Shown here: positions 54,035 to 63,126 of the stretch, piece by piece | Layout of the letters: each line of letters starts with the position of its first letter | Position numbering within the stretch: the first letter of the stretch is position 1 | NCBI RefSeq assembly: GCF_042654245.1 | Contig: NZ_JBHSGI010000002.1 | Coordinates: forward strand, 1,116,001-1,180,000 | Source: Seohaeicola_A nanhaiensis | Lineage (GTDB): Bacteria > Pseudomonadota > Alphaproteobacteria > Rhodobacterales > Rhodobacteraceae | Direction: 5' to 3' | DNA length: 64,000 bases | Program-made: the position numbers and the translations under genes | The notes under the pieces: generated by a model | The model's input: only the letters and a program-made list of their open reading frames with translations | Told to the model about the DNA's origin: nothing | The model's database searches: none

Positions 54035-55153
54035 ATGAAAATCGGATGCCCGAAGGAAATCAAGCCGCAGGAGTTCCGCGTCGGGATGACTCCGAACGCC
54101 GCGCACGAGGCGGTACGACATGGCCACGAGGTGCTGATCGAAACCGGCGCCGGTGTCGGCTCGGGGTTTGACGACCGAGCCTATGTGGCGGCCGGCGCCA
54201 AGATCCTGGACACCGCGGCCGAAATCTTTGCCGCCGCCGATATGGTCGTTAAGGTGAAGGAGCCGCAGCCCGGCGAACGCAAGATGCTGCGCGCAGGGCA
54301 GGTGCTGTTCACCTATCTCCACCTCGCGCCCGACCCGGACCAGACGCACGACCTGCTTGCCTCGGGCGCGACCTGCATCGCCTATGAAACCGTGACCGAC
54401 CGCACCGGAGGGCTGCCGCTTCTCGCGCCGATGTCCGAAGTTGCGGGCAAGCTCGCACCGCAGGTCGGCGCGTGGAGCCTGCAAAAGGCGAACGGCGGGC
54501 GCGGCGTCCTGCTGGGCGGCGTTCCCGGTGTCGGCCCGGGCCGTGTGGTGGTGATCGGCGGCGGTGTCGTCGGCACCCATGCAGCGCGCGTTTCGGCCGG
54601 GATGGGCGCGGATGTCACCGTGCTGGACCGGTCGCTGCCGCGGATGCGCTATCTCGACGACGTGTTCAACCGCGACTTCAAGACGATGTATGCCTCGGCC
54701 GGCAATATCGCGGAGCTCATCACCGAGGCCGACCTCGTGATCGGCGCGGTTCTGATCCCCGGCGCCGCCGCGCCCAAGCTGATCTCGCGCGAACAGCTCT
54801 CGACCATGAAGCCTGGCGCAGCACTGGTCGATGTGGCCATCGACCAGGGCGGCTGTTTTGAAACGTCGAAGGCGACGACGCATCAGGATCCGATCTATGA
54901 GGTGGACGGGATCGTGCATTACTGCGTGGCGAACATGCCGGGCGCCGTTGCGCGCACCTCGACCATCGCATTGGGCAATGCGACGATGCCCTTCATGCTG
55001 GCGCTGGCCGACAGGGGCTGGCGGCAGGCCTGTGCAGAGGATCCGCATCTGCTGGCCGGTCTGAACGTCCACGCGGGCAAACTAACCTATGCCGCGGTCG
55101 GCGCGGCCCTGGGCATCGACGTCGTCTCGCCCGCCGAGGCGCTCAAGATCTAG
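54035..55153 (+). CDS. ald: Alanine dehydrogenase
   Basis: A 372-residue NAD-dependent enzyme interconverting L-alanine and pyruvate plus ammonia. It opens MKIGCPKEIKPQEFRVGMTPNAAHEAVRHGHEVLIETGAG, with the nucleotide-binding VVVIGGGVVGTHAARVSAGMGADVTVLD, and the family segments VKVKEPQ and FTYLHLAPD. The ATG is preceded by AGGGAGA. Its stop codon overlaps that of the MFS gene on the other strand. Expression is expected to respond to alanine through the divergent Lrp-type regulator. Confidence 0.97.
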   Translation: MKIGCPKEIKPQEFRVGMTPNAAHEAVRHGHEVLIETGAGVGSGFDDRAYVAAGAKILDTAAEIFAAADMVVKVKEPQPGERKMLRAGQVLFTYLHLAPDPDQTHDLLASGATCIAYETVTDRTGGLPLLAPMSEVAGKLAPQVGAWSLQKANGGRGVLLGGVPGVGPGRVVVIGGGVVGTHAARVSAGMGADVTVLDRSLPRMRYLDDVFNRDFKTMYASAGNIAELITEADLVIGAVLIPGAAAPKLISREQLSTMKPGAALVDVAIDQGGCFETSKATTHQDPIYEVDGIVHYCVANMPGAVARTSTIALGNATMPFMLALADRGWRQACAEDPHLLAGLNVHAGKLTYAAVGAALGIDVVSPAEALKI

Positions 55154-56346
55154 GTGACGGGCGACGTGTCCAGCGCGTCACGTCGCAACCGCAACCAGAG
55201 CGGCACGGTGATCGCCAAGGGAATCATCGCCATGCCGCAAAGGACGCTTAGCGAGGTTTCGGCCCCAAGCCGGGCGATCATCACGGATCCGGCGGCCGGC
55301 GCGGCCGCCGACGCCAGCAACATCGGTGTCGCCAGCAGGCCCATGAGACGGGGATAGTCCCGGGGGCCGAACACCGCCAGCGGCACCGCGCCCCGGGCAA
55401 TCGACCACAGCCCGTTGCCCGCACCGTAGGCGATGATCGCCGGGGCAGCGGGCATCCCGAATTTCAGGCCAGCAAAGCCCACAGCGAAAAGGAGCGTCGC
55501 GCTTAGCTGCGTCCAGATCGGATGATGACGGCCGCGCCCGGCCATTTCCACAACGCGGGCTGCCACCTGCGCAGGCCCGATCAGCGTGCCCAGGGCGACC
55601 GCCGCGGCTAGATCATAACCGCGCGCACCCAGAAGCGGGACGATGTGCACCAGCCAGATGCCAGCCGTCATCCCCATCACCGTGCCGGTGACGGCAATCG
55701 CCCAGACGCGCGGGTCGCTCAGCGGGGGCCGGGGCGCGGGCGCCCCCGGCTCTGGCGGGGCCAATGCCGGCGGCACACGGGGCAGTGCGAACCAGCACAA
55801 GGGCAGGATGAAACCGACATGCACCGCCGCGTAAAAAAGACAGGTTCCCCGCCAGCCGATGGTTTCGACGGCCCAGGCCGAGATCGGCCAGCACACGGTG
55901 CTGGCGAACCCGCCCCAAAGCGTGAGAGCAGTGATCGCGCCTCTCGCCTCGCGGCCGTAGATGCGCCCGAGCGCCGAAAAGGCAGCGTCATAAAGCGAGG
56001 CGCCCATGCCGAGGCCGGTAACAAGCCAGGCGGCGAGGTAGAGGGCCACGTGATGCGACAGCGCCATCAGCACCAGGCCGGCCGCGATCAGCGATATTCC
56101 CGTTGCCATGACGGGACGGCCGCCCTTCGCTTGGATCATCGATCCGATCCGCCGCGCTGCCAGGCCCGATGCCAGCAAACCGACCGACATGCCGCCCGTC
56201 ACGGCGGCCGGCCTCCACCCTGTTTCGTCAACGATTTCAGGCGCGATGACGGACAGAAGATAAAAAGTCGATCCCCAGGTGAAGATCTGCACGACACCCA
56301 TTGCGCTGACGGTGCGGGTACGCTCGGAAACCGTCCTGTCACGCAC
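55150..56346 (-). CDS. MFS transporter
   Basis: A 398-residue major facilitator with twelve predicted membrane segments (SAMGVVQIFTWGSTFYLLSVIAPEIV and so on). It resembles CynX/oxalate-formate-type carriers of the MFS but has no signature that names a substrate. The start is probably the GTG at 56346, with no good upstream ribosome site. The 3' end converges with ald: CTAG carries both stop codons. The many Ala/Pro in the central loop (APPEPGAPAPRPPLSDP) mark the junction of the two halves. Confidence 0.83.
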   Translation of the reverse strand: MRDRTVSERTRTVSAMGVVQIFTWGSTFYLLSVIAPEIVDETGWRPAAVTGGMSVGLLASGLAARRIGSMIQAKGGRPVMATGISLIAAGLVLMALSHHVALYLAAWLVTGLGMGASLYDAAFSALGRIYGREARGAITALTLWGGFASTVCWPISAWAVETIGWRGTCLFYAAVHVGFILPLCWFALPRVPPALAPPEPGAPAPRPPLSDPRVWAIAVTGTVMGMTAGIWLVHIVPLLGARGYDLAAAVALGTLIGPAQVAARVVEMAGRGRHHPIWTQLSATLLFAVGFAGLKFGMPAAPAIIAYGAGNGLWSIARGAVPLAVFGPRDYPRLMGLLATPMLLASAAAPAAGSVMIARLGAETSLSVLCGMAMIPLAITVPLWLRLRRDALDTSPVT

Positions 56347-56509
56347 GACCGCGCTGGTGCGACCTTTGTGACAAGCGACGTCACTTCAGGCGCTGCCGCG
56401 TCCTCTGACCCGAGGGGCCAGACCACGGGTAGGGCAGACATGTCTCAAGCTCCTGAAATGATACGCTTGGGCGAAACCTAGCCAGACGATGTGGCAATGA
56501 CCAGAGGGG

Positions 56510-57316
56510 TCAGGCGGACTTCTGGATTTCCACCGTATGAGGATACGGAATCGAGATATCGTTCGCGTCAAAAGCTTCCTTCACGGCCTTGGTCATCGCG
56601 AACTTAAGCTCCCAGAAATCCGCGGCATTGCACCAGAGCCGCGCCGTCAGATCGACGGAACTGTCGCCCAGATTGGTGACCCGGACCCAGGGCGCCGGGT
56701 CGTCCAGCACCCGCTGGTCCGACCGGGCAAGCTCAAGAATGATTTCCATGGCCCTGTCGGCATCGTCGTCATAATCGATGCCGAACACCAGATCGACGCG
56801 ACGGGTGTCATGGTGCGAGAAATTTCGGATGATCTCGCCCCAGACCTGCCCGTTCGGCACGATGATCTGTATGTTGTCCGGGGTGGCCAGTTCGGTGAAG
56901 AAAAGGTTCACCTCTTTCACGGTCCCGCTTGTTCCTCCGATATCGACATATTGTCCGATGCGGAACGGACGAAACAGGATCAGCATGAATCCGGCAGCAA
57001 GATCGCTGAGCGTGCCCTGCAGGGCGAGGCCGATGGCAAGCGTGGCGGCACCAAGCATCGCAACGAGGCTGGTCGCCTGAATGCCGAAGAGATTGAGAAC
57101 GGCGACAAGGACGATCAGAAGGATCAGCCAGCGCACCATCGACGCGGCAAAACCACCCAACATCGGATCTATTCTGGGATTGGAGGCGATCCGGTTCTGA
57201 ACAAAACGAGACACTGCCCCAGCAGCGATCCACCCCACTATGATAACGAGGAGTGCTTTTACGCCATTGATCACAAGTGGCGCATAAAGCCAGATTTCAG
57301 CAAGTGCCTTGTCCAT
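56510..57316 (-). CDS. mscS: Small-conductance mechanosensitive channel MscS
   Basis: A 268-residue three-helix MscS-type channel. After two helices comes the pore helix TSLVAMLGAATLAIGLALQGTLSDLAAGFMLILFRPFRIGQYVDIGG, including the glycine/alanine-packed GLALQG. The cytoplasmic beta domain has GTVKEVNLFFTELATPDNIQIIVPNG and ends VEIQKSA. It opens at moderate membrane tension to release osmolytes. The ATG at 57316 follows GGAAGA; a TTG 12 bases upstream is possible. It is tandem with mscL on the same strand, 88 bases apart. Confidence 0.95.
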   Translation of the reverse strand: MDKALAEIWLYAPLVINGVKALLVIIVGWIAAGAVSRFVQNRIASNPRIDPMLGGFAASMVRWLILLIVLVAVLNLFGIQATSLVAMLGAATLAIGLALQGTLSDLAAGFMLILFRPFRIGQYVDIGGTSGTVKEVNLFFTELATPDNIQIIVPNGQVWGEIIRNFSHHDTRRVDLVFGIDYDDDADRAMEIILELARSDQRVLDDPAPWVRVTNLGDSSVDLTARLWCNAADFWELKFAMTKAVKEAFDANDISIPYPHTVEIQKSA

Positions 57317-57404
57317 TAGTTCTTCCAACGTGTCAGTTCAGATTTGGTTCCGAAAAAAATTCAGGGGCGGCAGCAGGCCGCCCCCTGCGCATCATTTCAC
57401 GCGG

Positions 57405-57836
57405 TCAGCGTGCTTTCAGCGCGTCGCGGATTTCGATCAGCAGGTCGACTTCGCTTGGACGCTTGGGCGACTCGGGATTGGCTTCGGCCTTCTTGATTGC
57501 AGCGTCCTTCACTTTGTTGACGCCTTTCACCAGCAGGAACACGACCCAGGCCACGATCAGGAAGTTGATCACGGCCATCAGGAAGGCGCCATAGGCAAAG
57601 ATAGCTGCGCCGGATTCGCGGGCCTGCTCAAGGCTGGCGCCCGGTGGCACGTCGCCCGACATCACGAGATAGTTGTTGGTGAAGTCCACGCCGCCGGTAA
57701 ACAACCCGACGATCGGGTTAATGATATCTCCGACCAGCGAGGTGACGATCGCGGTGAAGGCCGCGCCGATAATGATCCCGACGGCCATGTCCATGACATT
57801 TCCGCGGGCGATGAAATCTCTGAATTCCTTGATCAT
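57405..57836 (-). CDS. mscL: Large-conductance mechanosensitive channel MscL
   Basis: A 143-residue pentameric channel: MIKEFRDFIARGNVMDMAVGIIIGAAFTAIVTSLVGDIINPIVG is the N-terminal helix and pore-lining first membrane segment, followed by a periplasmic loop, a second segment (IFAYGAFLMAVINFLIVAWVVFLLVKGVNKV) and a charged C-terminal helix. The ATG at 57836 is well defined. It lies upstream of mscS, so both osmotic emergency valves may be expressed together. Divergent from the GST gene. Confidence 0.97.
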   Translation of the reverse strand: MIKEFRDFIARGNVMDMAVGIIIGAAFTAIVTSLVGDIINPIVGLFTGGVDFTNNYLVMSGDVPPGASLEQARESGAAIFAYGAFLMAVINFLIVAWVVFLLVKGVNKVKDAAIKKAEANPESPKRPSEVDLLIEIRDALKAR

Positions 57837-57984
57837 TGCCTGTCCCTTCCTTTTATCCGAACCGGTCCCCGGTGTTCGCGCCTCAACACCCTGTCGTGCG
57901 GCTGCGCACCGAGGCAGGTCTGTCATGTCCGGGGAAAGCCTTTAGGTTTATCCCCACCCTCATCCAATGGAGCCCTGCCGTCAC

Positions 57985-58677
57985 ATGCTCGACCAGTTCC
58001 CCATCACCCGTAAATGGCCCGCGCAAGATCCCGGGCTAATTCAACTTTACTCCTTTCCGACTCCGAATGGAGTGAAAATTTCCATCGCGCTGGAAGAGCT
58101 TGGCCTTCCCTACGAGGCCCATCGGGTCACGCTGTCGGACGACGATGTGAAAAGCCCGGAGTTCCTGTCGCTGAACCCGAACAACAAGATCCCGGCGATC
58201 GTCGACCCGAATGGGCCGGATGGGAAGCCGATCGGCCTGTTCGAGAGCGGCGCGATCCTGATCTATCTCGCCGAAAAGGCCGGAAGGTTGATCGGTCGCG
58301 ATGCGGGTGAGCGGTTCAAGGTCATCCAATGGGTGATGTTCCAGATGGGCGGCCTTGGCCCGATGCTGGGCCAGCTTGGGTATTTCTACAAGTTCGCCGG
58401 CGCCGAGATCGAGGACCCCCGCCCGCGCGAGCGCTACATCAACGAGGCGAAGCGGCTTCTGGCCGTGCTGGAAAAGGAACTGGCAGGCAAGAAGTGGATC
58501 GCGGGCGACTATTCCATCGCTGACATCGCGATCGGGCCCTGGCTTCGCGGCCTCGAATACTATGGCGCCCAGGAAGTGACCGGCTGGAACGACAATCCGA
58601 ATCTCGTCGCCTATCTTGACCGGTTCCTCGCGCGGCCTGCCGTGCAGAAGGGGTTGAATATTCCACCGGTGAATTAA
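57985..58677 (+). CDS. Glutathione S-transferase (Ure2p/YfcG-like)
   Basis: A 230-residue GST of the nu/YfcG-like class. The thioredoxin-fold domain has LIQLYSFPTPNGVKISIALEELGLPYEAHRV (with the catalytic-region TPNG) and NPNNKIPAIVD with the cis-Pro, then ESGAILIYLAEKAGRL for glutathione binding. The C-terminal helical domain follows. YfcG-type enzymes are disulfide reductases acting on glutathionylated substrates. I use the ATG at 57985; a start at 57967 adds six residues. It precedes the ion channel by 33 bases. Confidence 0.9.
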   Translation: MLDQFPITRKWPAQDPGLIQLYSFPTPNGVKISIALEELGLPYEAHRVTLSDDDVKSPEFLSLNPNNKIPAIVDPNGPDGKPIGLFESGAILIYLAEKAGRLIGRDAGERFKVIQWVMFQMGGLGPMLGQLGYFYKFAGAEIEDPRPRERYINEAKRLLAVLEKELAGKKWIAGDYSIADIAIGPWLRGLEYYGAQEVTGWNDNPNLVAYLDRFLARPAVQKGLNIPPVN

Positions 58678-58710
58678 AGTCTGGTTGCCACGACACCGGC
58701 GTTCCGGGTT

Positions 58711-59535
58711 ATGATCACAAACCTAGGGTGGCGAGGCCGCCTTTGCCACAGGTTAGCCCGGGACGCATCGCCAGTGTTGAAGACACTCCAGTCGCTCTAT
58801 GAGGACGATACACCGGAGGCGCATCGCTTTCGCTACGGGCTGCTCGCCTTCGATATCGCCACGGTGCTGTTCGTCATCGCGACGTCCTTCTTTCCGCATA
58901 CCGACGTCATCGAAACGATGGATGCGGTGCTTGGCGCCATGATCCTCACCGATTTCTTGTTCCGGTTCTGGATCGAAAAGCGCAAGGATCGATTCTTTCT
59001 GCGCCTGACAAGCTGGGCCGACATCGTGGCGATGGTGTCGTTTCTTGCGCCGATCGCTGGCGAGGGCTTTGGCTTCCTGCGGATCCTTCGCACCCTCCGG
59101 CTTCTGCACACCTACGAACTGCTGGCCCGCCTGCGACAGGATTTTTCCTATTTCCGCCGGCATGAGGAAGTGATCCTGGCGACGGTCAATCTGTTTGTAT
59201 TCCTCTTCGTCATGACCGGCATGATCTACGCTCTGCAATACGGAACCAACCCGCAGATCTCGAACTATGCTGACGCGCTCTATTTCACCGTGACCACGCT
59301 CACGACCACGGGGTTCGGTGATATAACCCTGACCGGCACATCAGGACGCATGCTGTCGGTTGGTGTGATGATCGTGGGGGTAACACTGTTCCTGCGGCTG
59401 GCCACGGTCCTGTTCCGCCCGCCAAAGGTCCGACAGGAGTGCGAAACCTGCGGGTTGATGCTGCACGACCCGGACGCGGTGCACTGCAAGCATTGCGGCG
59501 AGACGATCCGAATCCGGACCGAAGGCGCGGTCTGA
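58711..59535 (+). CDS. Voltage-gated-type potassium channel with C-terminal zinc ribbon
   Basis: A 274-residue six-segment channel. The sensor helix S4 carries Arg124, Arg127 and Arg130 (RILRTLRLLHTYELLARLR). The pore loop selectivity filter is TTTGFGD (198-204), as in bacterial K+ channels. The last 35 residues hold CETCGLMLHDPDAVHCKHCG with Cys244, 247, 259 and 262, a four-cysteine zinc ribbon, an unusual cytoplasmic tail for this family. It probably conducts K+ across the inner membrane and may sense metal or redox state through the tail; that is inference. It lies 33 bases after the GST gene and ends at a bidirectional terminator. Confidence 0.88.
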   Translation: MITNLGWRGRLCHRLARDASPVLKTLQSLYEDDTPEAHRFRYGLLAFDIATVLFVIATSFFPHTDVIETMDAVLGAMILTDFLFRFWIEKRKDRFFLRLTSWADIVAMVSFLAPIAGEGFGFLRILRTLRLLHTYELLARLRQDFSYFRRHEEVILATVNLFVFLFVMTGMIYALQYGTNPQISNYADALYFTVTTLTTTGFGDITLTGTSGRMLSVGVMIVGVTLFLRLATVLFRPPKVRQECETCGLMLHDPDAVHCKHCGETIRIRTEGAV

Positions 59536-59541
59536 AACGAA

Positions 59542-59567
59542 AACGCCGGACCCAGGGGCCCGGCGTT
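59542..59567. terminator. Bidirectional terminator between channel gene and dnaJ
   Basis: Stem AACGCCGG/CCGGCGTT (59542-59549, 59560-59567). On the plus strand it ends in CATCCG; on the minus strand it is followed by TTCGTTTC, giving a U-rich tail for dnaJ. Confidence 0.65.
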
Positions 59568-59590
59568 CATCCGTCTGCATGTCGCGGAAA

Positions 59591-60730
59591 TCAGCCCTTC
59601 ATGCCATCCCAGAAGGACTTAACCGTCGAGAAGAAGGACTTCGTTTCCGGGTTGTTGTCCTCGGATAGCTCGTCGAATTCACGCAGCATGTCCTTCTGCC
59701 GCGCTGTCAGGTTGACCGGTGTCTCCACCGCAAGCTCGATGAACATGTCACCCAGCGCGCCGCCGCGCAGGGCCGGCATCCCCTTGCCGCGCAGGCGCAT
59801 CTGTCGGCCCGACTGGCTGCCCGCCGGGATCTGGACACGGCCACGGCCGCCGTCGATGGTGGGCACCTCGATGGCGCCGCCCAGCGCGGCCTTGGCCATG
59901 CTGACCGGCACACGGCAATGCAGGTTGGTGCCATCCCGCTCGAACAGATCGTGCTGTGCCACGTCGACAAAGATGTAGAGGTCACCCGGAGGCCCGCCGC
60001 GCATCCCGGCCTCGCCCTCCCCGGCAAGCCGGATTCGCGTGCCCGTCTCGACCCCGGCCGGGATGTTGACGTTCAGCGCGCGGTCCTTTTCCACCCGACC
60101 GGCACCCTGGCAGGTCTTGCAGGGGTTCTTGATGATCTGGCCAAGGCCCGAACAGGTCGGGCAGGTGCGCTCGACCGTGAAGAAGCCTTGCTGTGCCCGC
60201 ACCTTGCCCATGCCGGAACAGGTCGGACAGGTGGTCGGCTCAGCGCCGCCTTCGGCACCCGAGCCCTTGCAGGACGAACAGGCCACGGCCGTCGGCACGT
60301 TGATCGTCTTTTGCACGCCGTTATAGGCATCCTCGAGCGTTACCCGCAGGTTATAGCGCAGGTCCGATCCGCGGGCCGCCCGGCGTCCACCGCCGCGCTG
60401 CCCACCCATGAAATCGCCGAACAGGTCGTCGAATACATCCGAGAAGGCCGAGGAGAAATCGCCGCCGCCAGGCCGCGCCCCGCGTCCGCCACCGCCCATG
60501 CCGCCTTCGAAAGCCGCGTGACCGAACCGGTCGTAGGCTGCCTTCTTGTCGGCGTCCTTCAGAACCTCGTAGGCCTCGTTCGCTTCCTTGAAACGAGTTT
60601 CGGCATTCGGGTCGTCGGCATTGCGGTCAGGGTGCAGTTCCTTGGCCTTGGTGCGGTAGGCCTTCTTGATTTCGTCCGCAGAGGCCCCCCGGGAAACGCC
60701 AAGCACGTCGTAAAAGTCACGCTTAGACAT
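59591..60730 (-). CDS. dnaJ: Chaperone protein DnaJ
   Basis: A 379-residue full-length J-protein: J domain with HPD (KELHPDRNADDPNAETRFKEANEAYEVL), glycine-rich linker, four CxxCxGxG zinc repeats (CSSCKGSGAEGG, CPTCSGMGKV, CPTCSGLGQI, CKTCQGAGRV) and two beta C-terminal domains. It delivers clients to DnaK and stimulates its ATPase. The ATG at 60730 follows AAGGGA; an in-frame ATG 6 bases upstream gives MIMSKRD. It is 77 bases downstream of dnaK and likely in the same unit. Confidence 0.97.
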   Translation of the reverse strand: MSKRDFYDVLGVSRGASADEIKKAYRTKAKELHPDRNADDPNAETRFKEANEAYEVLKDADKKAAYDRFGHAAFEGGMGGGGRGARPGGGDFSSAFSDVFDDLFGDFMGGQRGGGRRAARGSDLRYNLRVTLEDAYNGVQKTINVPTAVACSSCKGSGAEGGAEPTTCPTCSGMGKVRAQQGFFTVERTCPTCSGLGQIIKNPCKTCQGAGRVEKDRALNVNIPAGVETGTRIRLAGEGEAGMRGGPPGDLYIFVDVAQHDLFERDGTNLHCRVPVSMAKAALGGAIEVPTIDGGRGRVQIPAGSQSGRQMRLRGKGMPALRGGALGDMFIELAVETPVNLTARQKDMLREFDELSEDNNPETKSFFSTVKSFWDGMKG

Positions 60731-60807
60731 TATCAATCCCTTTCATCCGGAAATGCAGGGGGCCGGCCCGATCATCGGGCCGACCCACCGCCGGTTCCGT
60801 CTAGGCC

Positions 60808-62715
60808 TCAGGCACGCTTGTTGTCGTCGAGGTCTTCAAAGTCCGCGTCGACGATATCGTCATCGTCGCCACGCATGTCCGCCGCCGCCGGCTCGTCGCC
60901 TTCTTCCTGGCTCGCCTTGTAGATGGCTTCGCCAAGTTTCATTGCGGCTTCGGTCACGTTCTGGATGCCGGATTTGATCTTTTCGACCTTGCCCGTTTCC
61001 ATCTCGTCACGCAGCGCGGCGATGGCCAGTTCGATTGCCTCGATCGTGGTCGGATCCACCTTGTCGGAATGCTCTTCCATCGACTTCTCGGTCGAATGGA
61101 TGAGGCTTTCCGCGTGGTTCTTGGCCTCGATCAGCTCGCGCCGTGCCTTGTCCGCCTCGGCGTTGTCCTCGGCGTCCTTGACCATCTTCTCGATGTCCTC
61201 GTCGCTGAGGCCACCGGATGCCTGGATGGTGATCTTCTGCTCCTTGCCGGTGCCCTTGTCCTTGGCGCTCACCGACACGATGCCGTTGGCGTCGATGTCG
61301 AAGGTCACCTCGATCTGCGGCATGCCGCGCGGGGCCGGAGGAATGCTCTCAAGGTTGAACTGGCCGAGGATCTTGTTGTCGGCCGCCATCTCCCGCTCGC
61401 CCTGGAACACGCGGATGGTCACCGCGTTCTGGTTGTCCTCGGCGGTCGAGAAGATCTGGCTCTTCTTCGTCGGGATGGTCGTGTTGCGGTCGATCAGCCG
61501 GGTGAACACGCCGCCCAGAGTTTCGATACCCAGCGACAGCGGAGTCACGTCCAGCAGCACGACGTCCTTGACGTCACCCTGCAGCACGCCGGCCTGAATG
61601 GCCGCGCCCATGGCAACCACCTCGTCGGGATTCACACCCTTGTGGGGCTCTTTCCCGAAGAACTTGGTCACTTCCTCGACGACTTTCGGCATCCGCGTCA
61701 TACCGCCGACGAGCACGACTTCGTCCACGTCCGCCGCGGTGATGCCGGCATCCTTAAGCGCCGCCTGGCAGGGCTTCATCGAGGCCTTGATCAGATCCAT
61801 CACAAGGCTTTCCAGCTTGGCGCGGGTCAGTTTCATGACCAGGTGCAGCGGCTGACCGGCTTTCGGGTCCATCGAGATGAACGGCTGGTTGATCTCGGTC
61901 TGCTGGCTCGACGACAGTTCGATCTTAGCCTTCTCGGCGGCTTCCTTGAGCCGCTGCAGCGCCATCTTGTCCTTGGTCAGGTCGACGCCATGCTCTTTCT
62001 TGAACTCGTCGGCCAAGTAGTTGACGATCCGCATGTCGAAGTCTTCACCGCCAAGGAAGGTATCCCCGTTGGTCGATTTCACTTCGAACAGGCCGTCGTC
62101 GATTTCCAGGATGGTGATGTCGAAGGTCCCGCCGCCGAGGTCATAGACGGCGATCGTCTCGGTTTCCTTCTTGTCGAGACCATAGGCCAGCGCGGCCGCC
62201 GTCGGTTCGTTGATGATGCGCAGCACTTCAAGGCCGGCGATCTTGCCCGCGTCCTTGGTGGCCTGACGCTGGGCGTCGTTGAAGTAGGCAGGCACGGTGA
62301 TGACGGCCTGCGTCACATCCTCGCCCAGATAGGATTCGGCGGTTTCCTTCATCTTGCCCAGAATGAAGGCCGAGATTTGCGACGGCGAATACTTGTCGCC
62401 CCGGGCCTCGACCCAGGCGTCGCCATTGCCGCCGTCCACGACCGTGTACGGCAGGTTCTTCTTGTCCTTGGCGAGGTTCGGATCGTCGATCCGGCGGCCG
62501 ATCAGCCGCTTGACCCCGAAGACGGTGTTGGTCGGATTGGTGACGGCCTGGCGTTTGGCCGGCTGGCCGACAAGACGTTCGTCGTCCGTGAAGGCGACGA
62601 TAGACGGCGTCGTGCGCGCGCCTTCGGAGTTTTCGATCACCCGGGGCTGGCTACCATCCATGATGGCCACGCAGCTGTTGGTTGTCCCGAGGTCGATACC
62701 GATGACTTTACCCAT
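60808..62715 (-). CDS. dnaK: Chaperone protein DnaK (Hsp70)
   Basis: A 635-residue Hsp70. The nucleotide-binding domain opens MGKVIGIDLGTTNSCVAIMDG, with IINEPTAAALAYGLDKK, VYDLGGGTFDITILEI and LVGGMTRMPKV. The substrate domain and a C-terminal lid end in EGDEPAAADMRGDDDDIVDADFEDLDD. The GKVIG start and the acidic tail are standard for alphaproteobacterial DnaK. Upstream lies a heat-shock-type promoter at 62828-62856. Confidence 0.98.
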   Translation of the reverse strand: MGKVIGIDLGTTNSCVAIMDGSQPRVIENSEGARTTPSIVAFTDDERLVGQPAKRQAVTNPTNTVFGVKRLIGRRIDDPNLAKDKKNLPYTVVDGGNGDAWVEARGDKYSPSQISAFILGKMKETAESYLGEDVTQAVITVPAYFNDAQRQATKDAGKIAGLEVLRIINEPTAAALAYGLDKKETETIAVYDLGGGTFDITILEIDDGLFEVKSTNGDTFLGGEDFDMRIVNYLADEFKKEHGVDLTKDKMALQRLKEAAEKAKIELSSSQQTEINQPFISMDPKAGQPLHLVMKLTRAKLESLVMDLIKASMKPCQAALKDAGITAADVDEVVLVGGMTRMPKVVEEVTKFFGKEPHKGVNPDEVVAMGAAIQAGVLQGDVKDVVLLDVTPLSLGIETLGGVFTRLIDRNTTIPTKKSQIFSTAEDNQNAVTIRVFQGEREMAADNKILGQFNLESIPPAPRGMPQIEVTFDIDANGIVSVSAKDKGTGKEQKITIQASGGLSDEDIEKMVKDAEDNAEADKARRELIEAKNHAESLIHSTEKSMEEHSDKVDPTTIEAIELAIAALRDEMETGKVEKIKSGIQNVTEAAMKLGEAIYKASQEEGDEPAAADMRGDDDDIVDADFEDLDDNKRA

Positions 62716-63126
62716 TGTTTGATCCCTTCCACTTAAGGCGATTGTCTGGACGCCGACCCGTTGCGGCATCGGCTGCCCAGCCCGGCCCGGCATTGCTTGC
62801 GCCCTGCCCTCCAGGCTTCGACGGGTATATAAGGAGGGGGTCCCGTGCCCGCAAGCCGCGCAGAAAGCCGAGATCGGCAAAAATGTCGCTTTGCGGGTTT
62901 TCGAGCCCCATTCCGGAGCAATCAGGTCGGAGGTTCCGGTTTCTCGCAGGAAATTGGGCGCAAGTGGCAGCGGCGACCCAAAGGTCCACGTGGGCCAATG
63001 TATCGGAAATTTTCGGAATGAGATATGGACTGAACCGGCTGGCAGGATAAATCGAACCCATGACCGGCCAGCAAATCCAACCTACCCCGGCCGTTTACGA
63101 GCCAGCGTCACCCAGAGGATCTGGCG
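62716..63126. other. Divergent regulatory region between dnaK and alkB
   Basis: About 410 bases. It contains the RpoH-type promoter of dnaKJ (listed separately) and a leader of about 105 bases before the dnaK start. The alkB side (62870-63126) is less GC-rich, with no repeat, RNA or promoter I could support. Confidence 0.4.
62828..62856 (-). promoter_or_regulatory. Heat-shock (RpoH) promoter of dnaKJ
   Basis: On the minus strand CTTG (62856-62853), an 18-base spacer and CTTATAT (62834-62828) fit the alphaproteobacterial RpoH consensus CTTG-N17-18-CYTATNT. The predicted start is near 62820, leaving about a 105-base untranslated leader to dnaK. Confidence 0.65.
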
